Below, in pieces: positions 57,568 through 64,000 of a stretch of DNA of 64,000 nt (position 1 is its first letter; the number at the start of each line of letters is the position of its first letter). A program made the translations under genes and the position numbers. Source of the DNA: Cyclobacterium qasimii M12-11B (lineage in GTDB: Bacteria > Bacteroidota > Bacteroidia > Cytophagales > Cyclobacteriaceae); assembly GCF_000427295.1 (NCBI RefSeq), contig NZ_ATNM01000018.1:62001-126000 (forward strand). Reading direction: 5' to 3'. Below the pieces are notes generated by a model. That model saw nothing but the letters and a program-made list of their open reading frames with translations. It was not told where the DNA came from and did no database searches.

Positions 57568-57869
57568 GAATTTTGGATTAATGGGTTTTTGGTTTTCTCA
57601 GTTCAATTGCATATTAAGAATCAAAAATTAAGATGCAATATAATCATTAATGGTTTTGATAAAATAAAATATCTTAGAAAGGTAGCCCAATGGTTTTTGT
57701 TTATTGGGTGTGGTACTGAAATCGAATTGACAAATGGCTTTTCTATTTCAGCTGACACGAATCAATCGTACGCCCTGCATTGACTTGATACTTAATTAAG
57801 AAACACTAACTTTATATCAATTAATTCACTTACAAATCCACTTAGATCACGACCATTAAAAGACTTAAA
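57568..57869. other. Divergent intergenic region (xylose operon / transglutaminase gene)
   Basis: 302 AT-rich bases between divergent starts. It should contain promoters for both directions and any regulatory site for xylose induction. I see no clear TAnnTTTG element and no convincing operator palindrome. A plus-strand frame at 57589-57783 has no family features. Confidence 0.5.
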
Positions 57870-59239
57870 ATGAAAAATCTTTCGAGTTTTGTTCCGCTAA
57901 TTTGTCTTTGCTTTCTTTGCTTTGCTTTTGTTGGATGCCAGTCCAAAGAAAAGGACACAAAACAGTCAGATAATATCACTAAGCCTACACCAAAAGTAGA
58001 CATTGCCGATATAGAGGATGGCATCAAGGCTTTTATTACAAACAAAGCAGCGGAAAATGACGGTTATTTTCTCGTTAAAGATGACAATAAATTATTAAGG
58101 TTACATCTGGTGAGAGTTCATACGGAATACCTGTCAAACTTAGGCCCAAACAGTCATTTTGCTTGTGTTGACCTTGCGGATACCAGTGGAGACGTATATG
58201 ATGTGGATTTTTTCATGGAAGGGAAACCTGGCGAAATGGAGGTCACCGAAACTACAGTCCACAAACTAAATGGTAAACCTTTTTATTCCTGGAAGCAAAA
58301 ACCTGACAAAACCTGGTATCGCCTTCCAGTAGCAGAGGCCAGTAACAAATTACTGGGAGTAATAGAAGGTGAAGATCAATTTCAATTCAACTACGAAGTA
58401 ATTTTACCTACTATAGAAGGTACGGCTAAAATGTGGATTCCTGTAGCCGTCACTGATCATTTTCAGGAAATAGAACTCATAAAGCAAGAAGTCCCCGGCA
58501 AACACGAGATTATCAAAGATGACGTGAATAAGAATGACATTCTCTTCCTTGACCTCAGCTCGGAAGAGAGTGGTAAGCCGGTAACATTGGTTTACAATGT
58601 AAAAAGGAAAGAAAAAGGACCTTATGAAGACAGCAGTGAAATAGCACCTCGCTATTTGGAATCGAGTGCATTAATGCCTGTAGGAAGGAGATTTAGGGAA
58701 TTGGCTTTGGAGGCAATTGGAGAAAAAAGAAAGACAGTCATCTTATGCAAGCCAGGGCTATATACGACTATATCATAGACAATATGAAGTATATGAAGTA
58801 CGGTGACTATGGCAAAGGGGATTCGATCTATGCCTGCGATACCAAAACGGGGAACTGCACAGAGTTTCATTCCTTATTTATTTCTATGGCAAGGTCAGTC
58901 GGCATTCCTGCAAGGTTTTCTATAGGCGCCGCAATTCCCTCTGACAGGGATGAAGGCGGTATTGATGGTTATCATTGCTGGGCTGAATTTTATGCAGATG
59001 GGAAATGGTGGCCAGTAGACATAAGTGAAGGCAATAAATACACAGCACTTTCAACCTATTATTTTGGCCGCCACCCTGCGAATAGGATAGAGTTTAGCAG
59101 AGGCAGAGACCTCATCTTGAGCCCTGGACCCGAAGCAGGCCCTGTAAACTTCATGGCCTATCCAGTGTTAGAGATTAATGGGAAATCAGCAGTGGCTAAA
59201 ACAACATTTTCCTTCACGAGAGCAAAATTAAGTCATTAA
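57870..59239 (+). pseudogene. Transglutaminase-like lipoprotein (frameshifted)
   Basis: Lipoprotein signal ends LCFAFVGC. A beta-rich domain of about 200 residues follows (FNYEVILPTIEGTAKMWIPV), then the transglutaminase-like core in a second frame. There, AIYDYIIDNMKYMKYG leads to the Cys site in YACDTKTGNCTEFHSLFISM, the His in DGYHCWAEFYADGKWWPVDI and the following Asp of the Cys-His-Asp triad. Frame one stops at 58778. Adding one base to the A6 run at 58723-58728 joins them through GEKKKDSHLMQARAIYDY, giving about 457 residues. Members are usually peptidases or peptide crosslinkers; the target is unknown. Confidence 0.85.
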
Positions 59240-59263
59240 AAAAAGCGCTTAATAGCGCTTTTT
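59238..59263. terminator. Bidirectional terminator
   Basis: AAGCGCT (59243-59249), loop TAAT, AGCGCTT (59254-59260), with an A7 run before and T-run after. It lies directly at the transglutaminase stop and just before the end of the facing small lipoprotein gene. Confidence 0.85.
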
Positions 59264-59275
59264 AATTGACTTAAT

Positions 59276-59479
59276 TTATTCCTCTTTTGGGTGCTCATCA
59301 CTATCTGAAGGATGTTCGTCATCCGCTGTAGGATGCTCCTCTTCAGCCGCAGGATGTTCTTCTGTCTGTTCAGTACTTTCACTCTTTTTGTTTCCACAAG
59401 AAGTGACCGTGAACGAAAAGAAAAAGCCCATCAATAGAGCCAGTATAGCATATGACCTTAATTTTTTTACAATTTTCAT
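59276..59479 (-). CDS. Small lipoprotein with four 7-residue EHP repeats
   Basis: 67 residues. The signal (MKIVKKLRSYAILALLMGFF) ends in a lipobox, TVTSC, giving a mature peptide of about 39 residues. The C-terminus is four consecutive 7-residue units, each with EHP at the same place: EEHPAAE, EEHPTAD, DEHPSDS, DEHPKEE. The mature peptide is very acidic and has four evenly spaced His, so metal binding or a flexible surface stalk is possible. I do not recognise a named family. It stands alone on the minus strand. Confidence 0.75.
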   Translation of the reverse strand: MKIVKKLRSYAILALLMGFFFSFTVTSCGNKKSESTEQTEEHPAAEEEHPTADDEHPSDSDEHPKEE

Positions 59480-59668
59480 ATTTTTACAATTTCTGATTCT
59501 ATTAAATATACATCATTTTTAAAAGATTTAAAAACAATAGATTATTTATCAGCTGTTTACGAAATAATCTATTAATAAATCTTTCCTTGACCAAGGAAAA
59601 AAATAAATCAATAATTGCCATTTCTGGCAGTCTTTTTGACACCCTGTAACCAAAACAACTTAACGATT

Positions 59669-60130
59669 ATGGATAAATTAGCCTACAAGAAAAAAGTGAT
59701 GGAAGAAGCCATTAACCATCAGGAAAGCATCGTGGCAGACTTTAGACAAAGGATAAACGAAATAAGAGCGGCTGACCAACAACCTCAAGATGAACCCCAG
59801 GAATACGACCAACAAGGACAAGAAAACGAAAGTGCTAATGTCATCAATCGTATTTCAAGAGAGTTAAATTTTGTTATTGAAGAATTGGACTTTTTAAAGC
59901 AAATGAAAACTTCAGCAAATCTTTTCGATGAAGTAACGCTTGGTGCAGTAGTAAAGACGGATAAAATGACTTTTTTTCCTAGTGTAAGTTTAGAGCAATT
60001 TGAAGTAGATGGACACACCTTATTTGGTATATCTCGTGAAGCCCCGATTTACAATGAAATGAAAGGCAAAAAGAAAGGCGATGCCTTCAGTCTGAAGGGG
60101 CAAAACTATAAAATTATTGATGTTTACTAA
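59669..60130 (+). CDS. GreA/GreB C-terminal-domain-like protein with N-terminal coiled coil
   Basis: 153 residues from ATG 59669 (MDKLAYKKKVMEEAINHQES); an upstream in-frame ATG at 59615 adds only unrelated sequence. Residues 1-40 and 55-85 form predicted helices suited to a coiled coil, separated by a Q/E-rich linker (QQPQDEPQEYDQQGQ). The C-terminal ~70 residues (VTLGAVVKTDKMTFFPSVSL, then APIYNEMKGKKKGDAFSLKG) resemble the FKBP-like domain of GreA/GreB, including the terminal strand YKIIDVY. It may bind RNA polymerase or act as a Rnk-like competitor. The acidic tip residues of true Gre factors are not evident, so cleavage stimulation is doubtful. Confidence 0.72.
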   Translation: MDKLAYKKKVMEEAINHQESIVADFRQRINEIRAADQQPQDEPQEYDQQGQENESANVINRISRELNFVIEELDFLKQMKTSANLFDEVTLGAVVKTDKMTFFPSVSLEQFEVDGHTLFGISREAPIYNEMKGKKKGDAFSLKGQNYKIIDVY

Positions 60131-60186
60131 ACTGGGTAAGTCATGTTTCAATTTGATCCCTTTTTCTCATCTAATAAGTCTAGCTT

Positions 60187-60219
60187 AAAAACGTAGCCAG
60201 GGTTAAATCCCTCTGGCTA
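60187..60219 (-). terminator. Probable terminator after the DUF2490 gene
   Basis: On the minus strand TAGCCAG (60213-60219) pairs with CTGGCTA (60194-60200), extended by GG/CC pairs around a bulge, then a T-rich stretch after ACG. It could also weakly stop plus-strand transcription from the Gre-like gene. Confidence 0.55.
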
Positions 60220-60302
60220 TGTTTATTAGGATCAGTTCATTTGATTTCTGGCGTAATACTAGAAGCCAATAGAATGGTTTAAAATCAAAACAAGGTTGAA
60301 CA

Positions 60303-60986
60303 CTATAAATTTAAGTACCAACCAAATTTAAACCAACTCCTATGTCTAAGATCAGGATCAAAAAACCGATCCGTTCTATAGTCGATTCCTGCCTGAAATT
60401 TTTGATTCCCTTTCGACAGGTGACCTAGAGAAGCCACTAACCGATTTTCAATACCGCTTTCCCTCGCCTGATAGCTATAGAGTACTTCATCGCTAAAAAC
60501 CAAATAAAACTCTCCCGGATCTAGGCTTTTTCCTTCAATTGGAAGTTCAAAAGACATCCTGTACCTAAGCCTATAACTGTTTTTCTCAAAGGCCGAATAG
60601 GTCTGATCTGTTCTAATTCTATGACCAATCTTATAATTCCCAGGTAACTGAAGAATGGATATTTGCTGAATTGTCCTGTGGCTATTCTCTCCACGACTAT
60701 CGACTCGGTATTGATAACCGCCCGCGATATCAATAAAAGGGTTGATTTTGGTACCTAAAAAACCTTGAAAATCAGTAAGATTGTGAAAGTACCCAACATC
60801 GACGTCCTTTCCTTCAAACTTTTCGGCCATGCCGTGTTGACTCTCTATTTTACCTATAACCTTGAGTTTTTCTGTTGCTTTAAACCCAACCTGAAATTCC
60901 GGGAAAAACCCAAATAGCCGTACTGTACCTTGGGCCATCAACTGAGCAGGAAGAGATAAAAGAAAGATTAATAATAGTTTCCGCAT
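60303..60986 (-). CDS. DUF2490-type outer membrane beta-barrel protein
   Basis: 227 residues with a signal peptide (LLLIFLLSLPAQLMAQ). The rest alternates polar and hydrophobic residues as in small porin-like barrels: FFPEFQVGFKATEKLKVIGK, GGYQYRVDSRGENSHRTIQQ, RLRYRMSFELPIEGKSL and a terminal WFKFGWYLNL. This matches the DUF2490 family pattern. Function is unknown. Its ATG overlaps the stop of the upstream PepSY-like gene by one base, so the two are probably made together. Confidence 0.8.
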   Translation of the reverse strand: MRKLLLIFLLSLPAQLMAQGTVRLFGFFPEFQVGFKATEKLKVIGKIESQHGMAEKFEGKDVDVGYFHNLTDFQGFLGTKINPFIDIAGGYQYRVDSRGENSHRTIQQISILQLPGNYKIGHRIRTDQTYSAFEKNSYRLRYRMSFELPIEGKSLDPGEFYLVFSDEVLYSYQARESGIENRLVASLGHLSKGNQKFQAGIDYRTDRFFDPDLRHRSWFKFGWYLNL

Positions 60987-61560
60987 TAATAAAATAGATT
61001 ATTTGAAGGTGACAATAAAATTTCTCTTTTCATCAGGATATGCCCATCCTTATCAAATAATCCTTCCCATAGTTTTTTCGTATTCGGCGATTGACCATAA
61101 AATTCCACTTCATATTTTACCACAATCTGATTCAAGAAATCAGTCTGTACCCAATTTTGGAGGTCTTCTTTGCTTCCTGTATATTGAATTTGAATTTTCT
61201 CTATTCGTGATTTAATAAATAAATCATCCATATAATCCGAAATATTATCCCTTACCGAATGAGGTAATTTTCTCCAGTGATCAATAACTTCTATGTCTTC
61301 AATAAAGCCAATTTCACTAAATTCAACACTGAATTTTTTGCCTTTTCGGATAAATTTGGCCTCATAGCTGTGACTGTCCGCACTTCTCTCAAAATACCAC
61401 TTTAATTTTTTTTATGGTCAAAAACATCCTCTAACCATTTTACGGCTATTTCAGGAACATCCTTACTCATTACTCTAGACTCCTTTTCAATCTTCACCTG
61501 AGCATAAGTCCAATGAGAGAAAAAACAAAAGAGGAAAACAATGCAATATTTTTTTACCAT
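60986..61560 (-). pseudogene. Exported PepSY-like protein, two repeats (frameshifted)
   Basis: Start at 61560 gives the signal MVKKYCIVFLFCFFSHWTYA followed by Q; an in-frame ATG at 61575 adds five residues. The first frame stops after VFDHKKN. In the other frame, KLKWYFERSADSHSYEAKFI and the following residues continue to 60986. Adding one base to the T8 run at 61406-61413 unites them into about 192 residues. Two units look alike: helix (PEIAVKWLEDVF), then KLKWYFE, then a KGKKFSVEFSEIGFI strand pair, with a similar layout again near residues 105-190. This resembles the PepSY-like beta-lactamase-inhibitor-type fold. Role unknown; it overlaps the DUF2490 gene. Confidence 0.7.
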
Positions 61561-61853
61561 TTTTTCGGGATTCATACAATTCTAATTCTCTCGAGGCTTT
61601 TTACTTTAGGTATTACGCTACTATTAGGAAATCAACCCATTGATAATTGATACTTCTTGAATGAAAACTGAAATTTTTCATTAAATAGAATTGCCTGATC
61701 TGTTGTTTCTCACCAACAAACCAGGCATAAAATTTTCATTACGTAAATTAAAGGGAATATATTCAGTCCAGCAACTCTGAGCCGTTTAAGATTTCAATGA
61801 GGTGCGGATGGCTTCAGTCTTTAACCGGAATAAAGCAAAACAGACAATTCTGA

Positions 61854-63443
61854 TCAAAATTCATCTGATGCTGGGACTAACTGTGCACTCAGATCGGGGG
61901 TTTCCATGTTCTTGTCAAAAGGAAACATGGGCCTCTTTATACGTTTAAACTCCAGCCGTTCCAGGTCTTGATCCACTCCCCCAGGAGTGAGAGCCATTAT
62001 CCAATCTGCTCTCATGTCATAGAGTTCGGGTACGAGGTATCCAATTTTAACCACCACAATATCTGTTTCTCTAGGTATTAAACCAAGATTGGTAAAATCA
62101 CTTTCTCTATGATAAGGTTTCCTCTTTTTTGTGACAATAACATGTACGCTCCCGACCTTAACAACGACCTCTATTTCAGCATTTTTATCTCCTTTTTCTA
62201 TTGCCTCTACAGTCCCAGATAATAGTATTGGAGGTGAAAACCGGTCATCAACTGCTGCTCCTGCTTTTGCAGAAACCTTGCCACCTACGCCTACTTCCAT
62301 AGCAGCATCTACCAATTCAGGGCCTGGAATGGAAGCGTATATTAGCGAAGGACCCGACTCAGACTTAAATTCCGGTCGATCTAGTATTTCTTTCAGCGTC
62401 CAGGTAACATCACCGGCTCCACCAGCTGTAGGATTGTCTCCCATATCACTGATCATAAAGGGTTTTACTTCACTGTCTATGGCCATATCCAGGCTCTCTT
62501 TCAAACTGGCCGTTGGGGCGATAAAATCAAATTCATTTCGCTTTTCCCAGAAACTGCTGGCTAGTTTTTCTGCTGTCTGGGTAACTTTTTCTTTGGAATC
62601 TCCTGTCACCATCACTACTGCATGGTTGCGTGGCTCATCTGCCCAGGCATACCCTACCCAAATGGCCGCGTCGATTATCCCGTCTTGTTGTGTTAACGGA
62701 TTTATTTCTGCGTAAAGGCTCTTTCCAGGTTCTACACGTGTACTTGTTTTTTCTCCAGGAAGCAAAATAGGAACAGGTACCCATGCTTTGTAAGCTGGCT
62801 TTCCTTTCCCTGATTCTAAGCGGTCCAAAAGGTTATCTACTGCACGCTTTTTGGATTCAAGTGCATCTTCATGAGGGGCCATCCGGTAACAAGTTATTAA
62901 ATCCGTATTCCCCGCGAGCCTCCATGAAACATTGCCATGTAAATCCATGGAAGTAGAAATAAGGGTTTCTTTGCCAATCACTTCCCTTATTCTTTCAATG
63001 AAATCGCCCTCGGGATCATCTAAACCTATAACACTCATGGCGCCATGAATATCAAAAAACAAGCCATCATAAGGCAAGTTTTCTTTTAACCTATCGAGGG
63101 TTTCACCTACAAGTGATTCGTAAGCCTCTCGGGAAACAATCCCTCCAGGAATTGCATGACCTCTCAAAGTTGGAAACCACTCAGCCCTTGCCCTATTGGC
63201 AGAATCTTTGTCCATAAATGGGTAATAATTAAAAATTTCCTCACCTCGGCGGGCATGGAAGGCATCTTTTTCTGAAACTGCTGGTGAAAAAGTACTTGAT
63301 TCTATGGCAAGTCCAGCAATAGCTACTCGCGGTAATTGTCTATTTTCATTTTTAATTTCTCCAGAATTGTTTCCGCAGCTACTTAAGAACAATGAGGCAT
63401 TTATTAGCCATATCAGGGAATAGAATGAAATTTTTCTTAGCAT
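61854..63443 (-). CDS. M81-family metallopeptidase (MlrC-like), lipoprotein
   Basis: About 529 residues from ATG 63443 (MLRKISFYSLIWLINASLFL), with lipobox LSSC; the frame opens at 63500 but the extra residues break the signal. Family M81 includes microcystinase MlrC. Seen: IAGLAIESSTFSP at the N-terminus, DGLFFDIHGAMSV, metal-ligand blocks STSMDLHGNVSW and CYRMAPHEDALESKKRA, and the MlrC-type SDMGDNPTAGGAGDVTW. The late segment LGLIPRETDIVVVKIGYL belongs to the C-terminal domain. Most relatives have unknown substrates, and a lipoprotein location is notable. It is a single gene, divergent from the next one. Confidence 0.9.
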   Translation of the reverse strand: MLRKISFYSLIWLINASLFLSSCGNNSGEIKNENRQLPRVAIAGLAIESSTFSPAVSEKDAFHARRGEEIFNYYPFMDKDSANRARAEWFPTLRGHAIPGGIVSREAYESLVGETLDRLKENLPYDGLFFDIHGAMSVIGLDDPEGDFIERIREVIGKETLISTSMDLHGNVSWRLAGNTDLITCYRMAPHEDALESKKRAVDNLLDRLESGKGKPAYKAWVPVPILLPGEKTSTRVEPGKSLYAEINPLTQQDGIIDAAIWVGYAWADEPRNHAVVMVTGDSKEKVTQTAEKLASSFWEKRNEFDFIAPTASLKESLDMAIDSEVKPFMISDMGDNPTAGGAGDVTWTLKEILDRPEFKSESGPSLIYASIPGPELVDAAMEVGVGGKVSAKAGAAVDDRFSPPILLSGTVEAIEKGDKNAEIEVVVKVGSVHVIVTKKRKPYHRESDFTNLGLIPRETDIVVVKIGYLVPELYDMRADWIMALTPGGVDQDLERLEFKRIKRPMFPFDKNMETPDLSAQLVPASDEF

Positions 63444-63805
63444 AGTAGTATTATTTAATGATAAAAAAGAACTGATTTTGAATCTATCGCCTATTGTCAT
63501 TCAAAATAAGTTATTTTTCAACATATAATCTATATAAGTAGTATAAATTATAATTTTATGCTTTTACCTCTTAAATGTAAACCTAGGATCAATCCGAATA
63601 GGTTTGTATCAGGGGCTTTAACAGTAAAAATACGACCTTAAAAAGCCCAAGACCTGTAACCATGAACTTCATTACATGATTTTCGGGTAATTCGTGAATA
63701 AACAACTCAATTATTTAACCTTTAAATAATTGCGAACCTTCGATACTGTTTGACTTTTAATGGTTTATTTTAGTATCTTACCCTTTTAATCATAAATATT
63801 ATTTT
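63444..63805. other. Divergent intergenic region
   Basis: 362 AT-rich bases between the M81 peptidase start and the start of the last gene. It should hold both promoters. No gene, hairpin terminator or repeat is evident. Confidence 0.5.
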
Positions 63806-64000
63806 ATGACTACAACCGACAGGGAATCTCCTATTTTTACTGCCTGGAATAAAGCGTTAAACCAGTTTTCGAACCAGAAAAAAATTCCTGGACTTGTTCT
63901 TAGCATTTATAAAGAAAATTCAGAGCCATTGCTTTGGTCGGGTACTACTGGGGACGTATCCTTGGATCAGCCCTATTATATTACTGAGTTAGGAAACCTC
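63806..64000 (+). CDS. Probable serine hydrolase (beta-lactamase class C-like), 5' end only
   Basis: The first 65 codons of a gene running past the right edge. MTTTDRESPIFTAWNKALNQ is followed by KKIPGLVLSIYKENSEPLLW and GTTGDVSLDQPYYITELGNL. The pattern of a helix, a central strand, then 'tryptophan-serine-gly' and the 'yy-i-gS' approach to the active-site SxxK resembles the opening of beta-lactamase/D-Ala-D-Ala carboxypeptidase-type hydrolases. There is no signal peptide, and the catalytic motif lies beyond the window, so the call is tentative. Confidence 0.55.
   Translation, partial: MTTTDRESPIFTAWNKALNQFSNQKKIPGLVLSIYKENSEPLLWSGTTGDVSLDQPYYITELGNL

Noticed and set aside
1-64000. CRISPR arrays, tRNA or rRNA genes, prophage or insertion sequences
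   Set aside because: No spaced direct repeats, cloverleaf sequences, transposase or phage structural genes were recognised on either strand.

Overview
The window reads as a piece of a marine-type Bacteroidota genome, most likely Cytophagales and near Cyclobacteriaceae. That placement is inference from gene content; no marker gene is present. The support is a SusC/SusD pair with an ECF sigma/FecR switch, secreted sulfatases, many lipoproteins and Tat-exported sugar oxidoreductases, AT-rich intergenic DNA and few recognisable Shine-Dalgarno sites. I saw no tRNA, rRNA, CRISPR array, insertion sequence or prophage.

Layout. (1) 1-16.2 kb, all on the minus strand: an ECF sigma factor, a FecR anti-sigma factor, a signalling-type SusC, SusD, a sulfatase, two FAD-dependent oxidoreductases, a second sulfatase and a third FAD-dependent oxidoreductase that runs off the left edge. 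This looks like an uptake and modification locus for a sulfated substrate, but it has no glycoside hydrolase or polysaccharide lyase in view. (2) 16.3-17.1 kb: an exported bicupin. (3) 17.2-37.7 kb: an exopolysaccharide cluster. It holds glycosyltransferases, a hybrid histidine kinase with PAS, GAF, two receiver and HPt domains, a LytTR regulator, an acyltransferase, a half-size TolC-like protein, a Wzc-like chain-length protein with a degenerate kinase domain, a Wzy-type polymerase or ligase, a Wzx-type flippase, a phosphosugar transferase fused to a receiver domain, a stand-alone receiver, and UDP-glucuronate decarboxylase (UDP-xylose supply). (4) 37.8-42 kb: an exported NIPSNAP protein, a cytosolic substrate-binding-like protein, class II aldolase fbaA and a hicAB toxin-antitoxin pair. 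(5) 42-50.6 kb: an esterase and a five-gene exported operon (two Gfo/Idh/MocA oxidoreductases, a sugar isomerase/epimerase-like protein, two alpha/beta hydrolases). (6) 51.5-57.6 kb: tagaturonate reductase (uxaB) convergent with a xylose operon (SSS symporter, xylB, xylA). (7) 57.8-64 kb: a transglutaminase-like lipoprotein, a small lipoprotein with a 7-residue repeat, a Gre-like protein, PepSY-like and DUF2490 proteins, an M81 peptidase and the start of a probable serine hydrolase.

Ten genes are broken by a single-base frameshift, nearly always in an A/T run. Both halves are otherwise well conserved and carry no extra stops, so these are more probably assembly or sequencing errors than decay. 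I annotate each as one gene and mark the shift.

The most unusual biology is the exopolysaccharide initiating transferase. Its N-terminal receiver domain keeps the phospho-acceptor aspartate, its catalytic domain carries a four-cysteine insertion, and it overlaps a second receiver gene. This suggests that two-component signalling acts directly on the first step of polysaccharide assembly.
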